Below, piece after piece: positions 29,301 through 41,300 of a stretch of DNA of 64,000 bases; positions within the stretch are counted from its first letter, which is position 1, and every line of letters begins with the position of its first letter. Source of the stretch: Luidia sarsii (taxonomy: Eukaryota > Echinodermata > Asteroidea > Paxillosida > Luidiidae); NCBI GenBank assembly GCA_949987565.1, contig OX465103.1:27486862-27550861 (forward strand), read 5' to 3'. The notes beneath the pieces were generated by a model. It was not told the DNA's origin and searched no databases. It saw only the letters and a program-made list of their open reading frames with translations. The position numbers and the translations under genes are program-made.

Positions 29301-32300
29301 GCTCACTGACTAAGAGGACCTGCAATACATAATTCTCAAAAGTTAGAGGGCCTGACATTTCTACCCAACAGGACCTTTCTCAAAGGCAAAGAGAAAGGTC
29401 CTGCTTTTGAGAAAGGTCCTGCTAGGATCGAAACGTCAGGCCCTCTTACTTTTGAGAAAAATGATACAAGTCAAACAAATTTTGAAAAACTGATTTTGCA
29501 AGCTACCCTACCTAACATCTCTGTAAGCCGGTTCAAAGCCTGCGCAAGGGGCCATGATGTGAATACATTTGAACCCTGGTTCGCCCCTGCACGACAAGGG
29601 TCAGTTTTCTCTGAGTTCTCCGAAGGACACAGCCTGATTTTAGGCATTTTAGAAATGTTGGAGTTACTAGTCTTTACAAGATAAATCAGTCACTCTTGTG
29701 GTTGGTAAACACCCAGGTTGTAGGAAGACCTCTGCATTAAGCCAACAGTCTTGGGTAATTCAAATCCTGGTCTACATTACCTTTCCATCACTTTTCCTTT
29801 GCTTTTAGAAAAAATAAACCCTTGAATTCAGCTATGGAGAAATTCCTTTGATCTCTACCGTATTTATAACAATGAAAAATGGCAAAGAATACTTTGACTG
29901 GACTGAGACTTGAACCCGAGACCTCTGGTTTTGCGTACCGGCACTCGAACCAGCCGTTAGATAGTGTTCTTCCCAAATAGTCTATTAGTCTTTGTCAGGG
30001 TTAGACTAGTTGACTTTTTGGGAAGGCCACCTTCTAAGGGCTGGAGAGTTTGAATGGTAAGAGCACAGGTACACAAAAACCAGAGGTCTCGAGTTCAAGT
30101 CCCGGTCAAGGACAATCATACAAATACAATCATACCAATTGCAGTTTACAGCTGCTGCAGACCCTGGTCAGTCTGCCAGAGTTTGTCCCCTCGGTCTGGG
30201 ACCATCTGAAGCCCTCCTCCAAGCTCCTACTCTTGGACCTCCTGGCAGCCTTCCTGTCCCAGGATGGCAGCGGAGACGATGATGAGGATGCCGCTGCCTC
30301 AGCCCCCTCCGGCCCACTGCCCCGCCACCAGTCCTCCCCCCTGGGACCGGCCGGCCAGCCTGCCACGGAGCATCTTGCCCGGGTCTTTGAGGAGGAGGCG
30401 GGGAGCGTCTTTGGCCTGGTGTCGGACGAGGAGTGGGGTAGCATTGAAGAGCAGAAGGTGGGTGGAATTGCTGCATTGTTGTCGTGTGTCTTTCTAATGA
30501 GCTCAAGTATCAGCACTTGGCCATGAATACAAGATTTTGGCTGTGAGTATTTGAATAAAATTTTGACTACCGGTAGCTCTGAAAAAAAATGGTCCTTAAG
30601 TCGAAAAAGATATATTTGAAGTTCTACCCTTAGTCAGGAAGAGCATGAAATAAGCGTTATTAGGAAGCAGGTTTGACCTTTTGTATAGCGCGTTCCATTC
30701 CTGAGATGTATTGAAATTCAGTGTTCTCTGTCACTGAAAATGAAATGCCTTATAAAGAAATGGCTTCTTAAACATTTTACTGGCAGATAAAAGTGGCAAG
30801 GTGAAGCTCACAAAATGCTTTATTTTTCATCTTTATTGACATAAATTGACGGTTCCTCCAACTGATTATGAAAGAATGGACATCAACTGTATCAAAACTT
30901 CAAAAAACAAGAAATTTTAAGAAAAAAAAACACCCCTATTGGGTGGAACAGCGACTTAAGGACCTTTATTTCAGAGCCAGTCACGTAATAATCTGCCTCT
31001 AGGACAAGTGTAGATACTTGAGTAATGAGTAATGAGCAATGAGTACATGCATGAGTACAAGTATGGGTCCTTTGCTATGAGTATGAGTATTAGTACTTGA
31101 CCAAGAATACAAGTGTGCAAAATTAGCCAAGAGTGAAAATGTGAATACTTGGCTATGAATGTGAGTACTTAGTCATGAGTACTAATGCTAAGCTACAATG
31201 ACAGGTAACAAAGAAATACCCATGAGTATAAGCACCAAGTATTTGGCCATGAGTTCTGGCGTGAGTTCTTAGCCAAGAGTAGAAGAAATTTGCCATGGAT
31301 AGGAGTCAGCAGCCATGAGTACAAGTGCAGATAGTTGGCCATTACTATAAGCATGAGTACTTGGCCATGAGCAGTATGAGTATGAGTTCTTGAACATTAG
31401 TACAAAGATGAGAACTTGTACTTGAGTACAATTATGGAAACATTTACATAAACATGAGTGTGGGTACAAGCCAAGAAAATAAAGATTATCGATACAAATG
31501 CAGGGATTTCTGATCTTGAAAATTTACGAGTTTGAGGGCATTTCCATTTTTGATAAGATTTGAAGGTTTGTCCGGTGGAAGTAGCAAGTGGAAGGTTAGT
31601 CACCTGACAACGGGCTGAGTACACACTGCAAAAAATGTTGAGCTACCGCAGCTTTCCAGAGCTACACTCCATCTAAAAAAAAAATGTGTTTCATGGTGTC
31701 ACCACAAACCTTCTTTTCCCATTTTGGTCGGTTTGAATCCCACCCGAGCCGCTGAGGGCCACACTTGTACTTCATCGCATTCCCACGGGTTTAAATCATA
31801 ACATACATTCATCTGTATTTGACCAGGGCCCAATTTCATAGAGCCGCTTAAACAAGAAAACCTGCTTAGCATGGAAATACAACCTTGTTTAATTCCAGAT
31901 TGCCGGCCATACTTCATTTGATGCTTGCTGCCCTCAACTTGTATTCCAATCATGAGTGCTTAGCATGGAAATACAACCTTGTTTAATACAAGATTGCCAG
32001 CCATACTTCATTTGATGCTTACTGCCCTCAACTTGTATTCCAATCATGGGTGCTTAGCATGGAAATACAACCTTGTTTAATACAAGATTGCCAGCCATAC
32101 TTCATTTGATGCTTGCTGCCCTCAACTTGTATTCCAATCATGAGTGCTTAGCATGGAAATACAACCTTGTTTAATACAAGATTCCCGGCCATACTTCATT
32201 TGATGCTTGCTGCCCTCAACTTGTATTCCAATCCTGGGTGCTTAGCATGGAAATACAACCTTGTTTAATACAAGATTGCCGGCCATACTTCATTTGATGC

Positions 32301-35300
32301 TTGCTGTCCTCAACTTGTATTCCAGTCATGGCCGCTGGGTGCTTACTGCTTAGCACAGAGTACAAATGGTACTTTGGCTGGTAACCTGATTTTATTCAGT
32401 GAGGCTGTTCATGCTAGAGCAGATTTTGATGCTTAAAGGCCCAATACAACATTGGGAAGATCGGAAAACATTGATGTCCGCAGATTTCCTTCTAATTCAC
32501 ACAGTTTGTAGATGGTCATGATAGAATCCTCATGTTGAAATCTTACGGTCTTGGATGCTGTACTTTTCGAGAAATCTTCACTCAAACATCGACAAATACC
32601 GGTAGTTTATTACTCGCGAGTAATAAGCTATTTCTTACACTACAGAACGGTGCATAAACCGTGATGGTTTTTTGTCCTTTTCTACTTTCTCAGATTACCA
32701 TTTGAGATAAAACCTTCACAGGATTGGAATGTTTGGATTGGAATGTTTAGTGGTTTAACATACAAACTGTGAGTGACTATCTTTTGACTTTTACCAATGT
32801 TGTACCGGTATAGGGCCTTTAAGCAACTCTATTAGATTGGGCCCAGGACACACGCCATCATGTAGATTCTAGTCCACAACTCTCTCAACAAGCCCAGTGG
32901 TCAAGTGATCATTACAGAAGACTGCTTCTGGCCCTTTTCCAAAACCTGGCTTAGGCTCAGGCTCCGGCTTTGCCTCCATTTCTTTCATCCAATTTACAAG
33001 ACATGAAAATGGCTTTGTTTTTTAAATGTTATACTGCGTTTTGACAAAGAATCCAAAGCTTCAACTTCAACAAAGAATTCCAACCTGTGTTTTCAGCTTT
33101 TGGATGACAGAGACGAAGCCGGAGCCAAAGCTTAAGCCGGGTTTTGGAAAAGGGTCCTAGGAAGTCGGAGTGAATGTTCGCATCCCACCCAAGCTGTCTG
33201 TGATTTGTCTTGCCATCAAGCAGGCTGTGGAGTAAATCATACAGCATGCATTGCTGCCTGAGCATCTGGTAGAGGGTGCAAAACACTACTCAGAGGTTGA
33301 CATATATCTATCAGACCGTTCTAGTGATTTCTGCACTGATCTAATGCAGTGTGTGATCGCACTGGACCAGCTGGCTAGAGTTGTCTCTTGCACAATCAGG
33401 ACAAATGGTGTTCAAATATTACACTTGATGTCTACCCGGTAGTTAAGATATCAAGCTTTCATTTTTATTTCTTTATTGATGACATTTGATGACAAATTGC
33501 CTCATCCCGCTACGCTGCCCTAAGGTCATTGTTAATGCACATTGCATATCAGTACATAGTTTACATATTCAATACTTATCAAACTTGAAACCTGTTTTGT
33601 GCACAGCTATAGTAAGTGAAAGTGAGAGATTCTGGGGTCACTAGACCTCCTGTCCAGAACTTTTTGTGTCAAGAAATATTGCCCCAAGCTTCTTGATGAG
33701 AGGAAGAAAGTGCTTCCCTTTGTGCCTGTTGTTTCTCTGTCAGTGACTGGCCTTCCCGCCTTTGTCAAGTAGCGGCGCTGAATCTGACGGCCTTGCTGGC
33801 CCTCCAGGAAACAATGAGTTGTCGCAGGAAATGGACAGATTATACAGGCATCGATCTTGTCTGGACATGGTTGGGAAGGGGGAGGGGAGGTTGAGATGTG
33901 GTAGAGTGGTAGGGACATACATGTACGGGAGAAGCCATTCAAAACATTCAACAAGAAGTCTGTGAGTCAGCATTTTGTTGTCTCGTCTGGCAATGAGTGG
34001 AAGTCTATCATCTTCATCTGCGACCTAGTCAAGTCATTATAAGCTGTAATTAATTATTAGCCGATTAATCACTTTATTGAATCTCCTTGTTAGTCTGTTG
34101 TACTGATTTCCTACTTCCGTTGCCCACCAACGCGCCAGAAATGTTTGTTTTCCTTTTTTTCTAAACGAAATCTGCGTCATGTTTGACAGAGTGGTCGTGT
34201 CTCCTAGGAGAGTGGTTTGCCTTGGGAGGGAGAGTGTCCTTGTAGGGAGCAGCCATGGTCTCTATACCAGTAACATTCCAGTAATTGCTTTGACATGAGG
34301 TGACTTGGCAGTTTGCAGCCCAACCAGTCTGTGTTGTTCTCTGAAGCTCCTGGGATCAGGGCCCAGTTTCATAGAGTCGCTTTTAAAGTGTGAAATTCTG
34401 CTTAGGTATCTTGTCAAAAAGATCATCGGTTGAGTGCCGGTTGAATTCATCCGACCGATAAAATTTCCCCCGGTAGAAAGCCGATTGTACTGGACTCTGG
34501 GGTGAAAAATACACGATGGCTATCCGGTGGAAACGTCATCGGACGGGTCAAATCATCTGATACCCAACCGATGATCTTTTTGACAAGAGGCCTAAGCATG
34601 AACAGTCTTCTCCGTGTAAAGAGAATCACAAAGCACATCACAATGTAACGCATTCCACTGTTCTTCACATACTTGGACAATGATACATGAGTGAAGTTTG
34701 GGTTGGCAAAGTGATCTTATGAATCACAACATTTTGTGCTAAAGCAGTTCTGTGAAATTGGTCCTAGTGCTTAAGTACTAAAATCTCACAAACACCGGCA
34801 GCTCGTTCAAGAAATCATCAATTGTTTCAACTATAACTTAACGCAATTTGTAGGTAGCCCCTAATTTGACAGACGGAACGGAAAGATATGAGGGAAGGAA
34901 TTTCCAAAAATCTGTGAAGCGATTGTTGGACATTCAACAGGTTACCTCTTCTCTCGAAAATGGCAGATTTTCGAGCGCTAAAAAATCATGGAATGTCTTG
35001 ATACCATTAGAAACTTCCTGGTGAGTAAGTAATTTCCGTCGGCATTTGCGTGGCAGTGTGCGGATGCGTAGTGGTCTCTGTTAATACTCTAATAGACATT
35101 TTCCTTGTTCTGCCTTTGATGAGACTATTCACCCTTCTCAAATCTAATTCCTTCTCGGCCAGAAACCCCAGCTTGTCCTGAGACTACTCGGCATTCTGTG
35201 CACAGTGACTGGTGATGTCCAAGGGGCTTGTGTCTTGCAGCAGCGCTCATCTCTGCTTGAATGCAGCCTTGGTAGGTTCACACACACGCCATAAAGACCT

Positions 35301-38300
35301 ATTCAATCAATGGTCACCTTCTTTAAATTCTCACAACTTGAAAACGTGAAATCTTCGCCTTCAAATCCTCTCCGTCATCCCCTCTCCCTCCTCTCATCCT
35401 CTCTCCCTCCTCTCATCTCCTCCCTCTCCTCCCACAATGTGACTTGAATTCAGTATGTGGCTGTGTCTGAATACATTGGCTACGGCTGGAAATAACACAC
35501 ACATCTATGCAGATTGTCTGAGCCCACTAGCCAGTGGCTTCCAATAGAATCGTGTATAAATGCAAGCCTTAGCCGATTCATTCAGGTCATGGACATATAC
35601 TTTGCAAAACCAAACCAAGATTGCATAACCATAGTATAGAAACATTCAATCTTTAAGGAGTTGAGTTTACTTGTTTTGGTTTTTCCTGTGCGAGCAGGTC
35701 TTCTAGATCGGGCGCACAGTCTGGGCAAGAGAGGCACCAACCACTTCACCTCAACGCAGAGGCTAGAGGGCGCTAGAGCCCAGGCCAACCCCGTCTTTGG
35801 CTTCAAGAGGGACCTGGTCCGTCTGATTGGGAACATGTGCCACGGCCACACTGCCAACCAGGACAAGGTAAGACTCCATTTCACAAGTCCTATCTTGACC
35901 TCAACTTCAGATTCCAGACATCGTTCCCTGAAGAAAACAAAGAGAGTGAATGAATCTATAAAATCTGCTCTCCTGTTTAGACCGAGGCCACTTTGGCCTT
36001 AAAGAATAGACGTTTATTGAGGGCACAAAGGCCAGTTTTTCTTGGCAGGGTACCGAGCTCAAAGTAAACTCGTTGAAGGGGTACAGGGGGCTTAATGCTG
36101 TCTTCAAAAATGAGTATTGTTATTGTCGGCACTTAGGCCAGTAAACAGTGGCCTGAAAGAGGTGTACAGATTTTTGTGGGCCATCTAGGCCAGTTAAAAA
36201 TGGTCTCAAAATGGGATACAATTTCTGTGGGACCCTGGCTCAATCATCAATGGCTTCCATTCATTTCAAGCCCCTGCTGCGTTGAGAGGTCAGTGACCTC
36301 TTCACATCTTTGACCCTATACTGGTACCTGTACACCTCCCCCCCCAAAAAAAGCAAAAAAAAAGGCAACAAAGTCATGACGACTGTATCTCCTCACAGGG
36401 GTTACTCCAGGTTAAGAGTCTAACAGCTAGTCCAGTCAACCCCCTTCTAGACCTCAACCACCCCAGACATCCCAAGAGCCAAGGCTGCATGTGCTTGACT
36501 AGTATTCACACAGTTTTAGGCTATAGGGATCTCTTACTACGAACAAACAAACAGAGCTTGGCGTCTTGGGAGCACACTGCCCTCGTGTGGTCTCAAGATG
36601 CCAGGCTGGCTGCCGCTGACTATGTAGTACTTCTTTCTGTAAGAAAACTAAGGTTGATACACTGTCAAAACCTTTACAATGTACAGTATGCAGACTACAG
36701 TATGTGCTGTAGAGTTGTTGCAACAGTCTTTAAACTGTTTAGATTCATGTCATCCATATTGCCCTTCTGTGTATAAAAATGTGGGTATGAAAAGGCATTG
36801 TGTTTGAATTTCTGTACTTGGAGAATCACTTAAATTGTGGTGTTTTAAAAGAATAATTACAGTGATTCTGTCAAGATCTAAATGCATTTGCAGAGTTCCT
36901 TACATTGTTCCTTACACTATATGCACAATGGCATCCCATGGGGGTGGACTGGGGTGTTTTCTATTTTAAAGTAAATGCTTCCTAGTTGTCACTGGGTAAA
37001 CGACTTTGAAATGCACTGTACTGTAGTTCTGTAGATTTTGGGTGTTGTTTGGATGTGGGGCTTTCTGTGGTACAAGTAAATACTAAGGTGTGTTTAAGTA
37101 CATGTAGTCTGATTGGTTAACTGTAAAGTGATGCACAAATGTTGCAAATTGCTCACTGAATAGAATGACCTGCATTATACAAATGGTGTAATACCGGTAA
37201 CTGAATGCTGCAAACTGCTTACTGACTATGAGCTGAAGTATACAAAATAAAGGTGCCATAGAAAATGCTGCTAACTGCTATAGGAACATGTAGTTGACTA
37301 TTTGGGGAGGCTACCACCTAAGGGCTGAATAGCTCAGATGGTAAAAGCACTGGTACACAAAACCAGAGGTTTTGAATCCCAGTCCTAGTTTTCTTTGCCA
37401 TTTTTCAAAATTGCTGACAATGACCGAAAAGTACATGTAGGATCCGATGTTTGGATGCTAGCACATTTTCTGGGACTAACTGGGACATGGATGACAGACA
37501 GAGGACAAAGGAGAAATGATTTTAATATACTGTACATAAATGCTGCCAATTGCTTACCGACTAAATTGACCAAAATGCAAATCTCATCAATGTTTGTGGC
37601 CTAGACTGGATTTGACAAAGCCATACGTTGCATCATAACTCAATTAATGATTGATAACCCATCATTAGTTGTGAAAGGCTGTATGGTTTCTGCGCATGAG
37701 TCTTGCAAAATCGACTACCGATGTTTCAATCCTAGCAGGACCTTTCTCCAAGGCTGTCTGCTCTTGAGAGAGGTCCTTCAATATTTTTGTCACGCCGGCG
37801 GAGGTGTTTTTATTTTATTTTGCCTTGGCCGACATCCACATTTTTCTGGCAGGAGGTAAGAGGCCTCCTGGGGAGAATATTGAGTTCTCAGCAGCAATTC
37901 CGTGTCACCCTTTCCCTGTTGCAGTTCCCTCCAGCAAGCTGAGAGAGGGGTTTTTTTGGAGGGGGGGAGAGGTAGCCCTTGAGTGTGTAGCCTAGGACAT
38001 AGACTAGAGGTCCTGGGGTTGACTCTATAATTCTGACAAACCGATATTATTGCTCCCCCTAAAAAAAAAAAACCTTAGCGGGTGGTCGGACTCCTATATC
38101 CAATGCCCTGTTTCCAACGTGTCAATCTTTTGGCGAGTCTCAACTCTTAACCCTAGAATTTGTGTTTTTATTGAAATAAAGTACGGAGCGAGAAGTCGAT
38201 GTATGGTACAGTGTACTTGATACTTTATTGGGGAGGAAATGCAATTCCTAGCTCTTGCACTCAATGTCACAATAAATCACAATGTGCAAATGTTGCAAAC

Positions 38301-41300
38301 TGTTTTACTGACTAGGATGACCTGCAGTATACAAATGGTGTCATCAGAATTCTGCAAACTGCTTAAGGCTGCTGCAATAGACATTTTATCATTTAAATTC
38401 ATGCTAACTCTTTTGCACTGTTGCTAACAATCAAACTGGTAATCACACTTGTTCTGGGGGTGTTTTTGCAAGTTTTAAGTTTTTTATGAGAATTTAAATA
38501 TTCATGAGCAAATTTGTGATGTCATCACAGGATCATGCAACAGAAACCCAATTGGTTGTGTACAAAAGTTTCTGAAAATTCCTGTTTTTCCTTGCAGTCC
38601 TATCCCTAAACCTGTTGATTTAAGTACTGTCAAAATGTATGCTTTACGATCATTTAGTGAAGGAGTTTTTCACCAAGCCTAACCCAGGGAATCATTTGCA
38701 GTTTGAAAGTTAATGTTTTTTTCTTATGCAATCATTGGAACAAAGACTTCCTTTTACAAATACTGCCCTCGATGTCTGAAAAAAGTTAGTTTTTAATTTC
38801 ATTTCCGTTTTTCATGACACGGTTGACGAATTGAGCCAAAAATTACGCAGGTGTGTAATTGTATATGTATACATTGAGTTTGACAAAGTATGGAAGTGAT
38901 TATGTGACCTTTGCGAATGGTGTGCCCTACATGTACCTCTTATGGTGTACCCTACCTCTAATAAACTGATGATAAAAAGGAGACATAAGAAGAATGAGGG
39001 GAGGAGCTCAGGTACCAGACAGGAATGGCAGCTGGCACAATGGGTATACTGCCTTAGATGTGTCTCAATGGACAGGCACTCAACCCACTGTCTCAAGCAG
39101 TGAGTAAGAGTTTTGTCTGGGTAAAAATGTGTATTTCGAAAGTCCAGTGTGGACAGTGTATTAACAAGAGAGCACTTGATAATCGCGAAGAAGGTCGTGA
39201 GAATCTGGCAATCTGTGAATGAAGAATGGGCTGGCAGTGCGATGAGAAGTGATGATCTCCATGAAGAGGGTATTGTGGCTTGAGATGGGCACAAGTCCGG
39301 AGGACATCAAGAGGCAAGAGTTAGTCGCATCTTGAGTTGATTCAGCTTCGGGCATCAAGCACCACCCCAACCCTCCCTCCCCACTACCACTTCACCTCAG
39401 TGTCCCTTCTTCCAATGTAGCAACCCTGTCCTCGCTTTCTAGTAGACTCCCTCTGGTCACTGTGTGACAATCCCGCCCCATCCCTTGTTAAACCTCATTC
39501 ACATCATCGCCTTTATAGACGTTTATGTAAACGGCTGTCAGCGTCTTCAGTGAACTGTAATCCTCAAGTGCTCTGCCAATCTCAGCGCAAACATGCAATG
39601 TCACAAGTGCTTGCCCCAAGCCGCTAAACTGCCCAAGCTACTGTAGCCTCTGCCCTGCCCTCCTCTGCCTCCACCAACCCTCCCAAACCTTGCCTTGGGG
39701 GCCCGCGAGGATCTGTCTGGGAGATGGAGATGATGAGGGGAGGGAGGAGAGGGTAGGGGAGGGTTTAAGATGAGAAGCTGCTCCCGCTGGTTGGAGTGAA
39801 GGTATTGTTACTGTCTGCCTGCTGGGGCTTCCCACTCAAGATGACGTCTGCTTTGTAGTCCTGTCAAACTTCAGCCCACCCAAGAATTTCATTCAGAATC
39901 AATGGGATGGGATTGGATTGGATTGGATAGGGGAAGACTCCATATTCTACAGTACTTTCTGTATACTGTATTCTCTACTACATGTATGTTCTATTCTGTA
40001 GTCTATAGTCTGTTATGTTCTACAGTACATGTGTGCTCTATGTAGTCTATGTCTGTTCTCTGTACTTTGTACTCTGTACACTGTACCCTGTACTCTGTAG
40101 TCTATAGTCTGTTCTCTGTACTTTGTACTCCGTACACTGTACCCTGTACTCTGTAGTCTATAGTCTGTTCTCTGTACTTTGTACTCTATACTCTATATTC
40201 TGTACACTGTACTCTGTACTCTGTACTCTGTACTCTATATTCTGTACTCTGTACTCTGTACTCTGTACAGTTTTTGTGTATAATTATTTTGTGTATATTG
40301 TTTTCAAGCATGATCTTGATCCCTTAGGGTGACCCGAGGTGGTCTGTCATCAGATGTGTGTGGCAGTCCGTCTCACAGTTTCATCTGCCGTCAAACCCTG
40401 GTCTGGTCTGTTGACTGTCGTCTGTACGCTGTCCTATGTGGTCTGTAGTCTGGTGCTTCTCATGAGTTTATCAATTGCTCATAGTTGTCCTTAAATGTGT
40501 GTTCTTGTGCATGGTCCCTCCAGTCTGCTGTTCCTCTAGTCGTTTGACGATGGGCAGAGTGCACACTGTCTGGAACATTGTGTTACCAGCTCTTTTCCGA
40601 TTGTGATTGCACCATGGCATCCTTATCCATCAGTATGCATGTATGCCAGGTTAGCTCTGGCTGCATTCCCCTTTGTTGGTTCTATGCCAAACTATCCTCC
40701 AGTCGTAAATTAATTTGGGAATTTATTAACCAGTTTGTGTTTAGATTGGACACTTGTAAGTGCCAAAGTCCCACTTGCAGACAACGAACCGGCCGACCGA
40801 CTAACAGACAGACCAGCAGACCTACTAACTAACTCACTCCTGCCTAAGAATACTGCCCTTTGGAAAATACTTCAACTTGTACCTCACCATCCCTTCAGAT
40901 ATTTGGTCCACTCCACCCTCCCCTTCCCCCCACCCCTAGCCCGCCCACACCCTGACAACTTCACCCCTTTCTCCCAGCCACCCCCTCTTCCCCCCAATCA
41001 GCTAATAATACCTCTTGTCAAGTGTCATTACCACGCAGTCTCCTCTCTGTCTTACCAGACTGGCTGTACATGTATTTGGACATTTTCCACTTTTCCCATG
41101 CAGTCAATTTGAGGGCCGGGGATTGGGTTTCCGCTCCTGTGCTAGTCCCAGGCCACTTCTCCAATGGCCAGTACAACAAACGTTTCTCCCCCCCACAAAA
41201 CAAGTCACTCCAATTTAAATCAAATTGACTCAGAATAAACCCCACTTGTTCTCAGGTTTTTGTCAGGGTTCATTGAGGCTCTCTCTCTTCCCCCCCCCCC

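Larger units (their letters stand above)
30458..35162 (+). other. ATXN10: ATXN10 intron 5 (4.7 kb)
   Basis: Contains ATGAGTAC-type degenerate repeats (31020-31470), a 93-bp tandem array (31862-32335), family D (32433-32823), a foldback (32933-33160) and a nested foldback (34357-34765). About 33.2-34.3 kb and 34.8-35.1 kb show nothing recognised. Confidence 0.75.
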
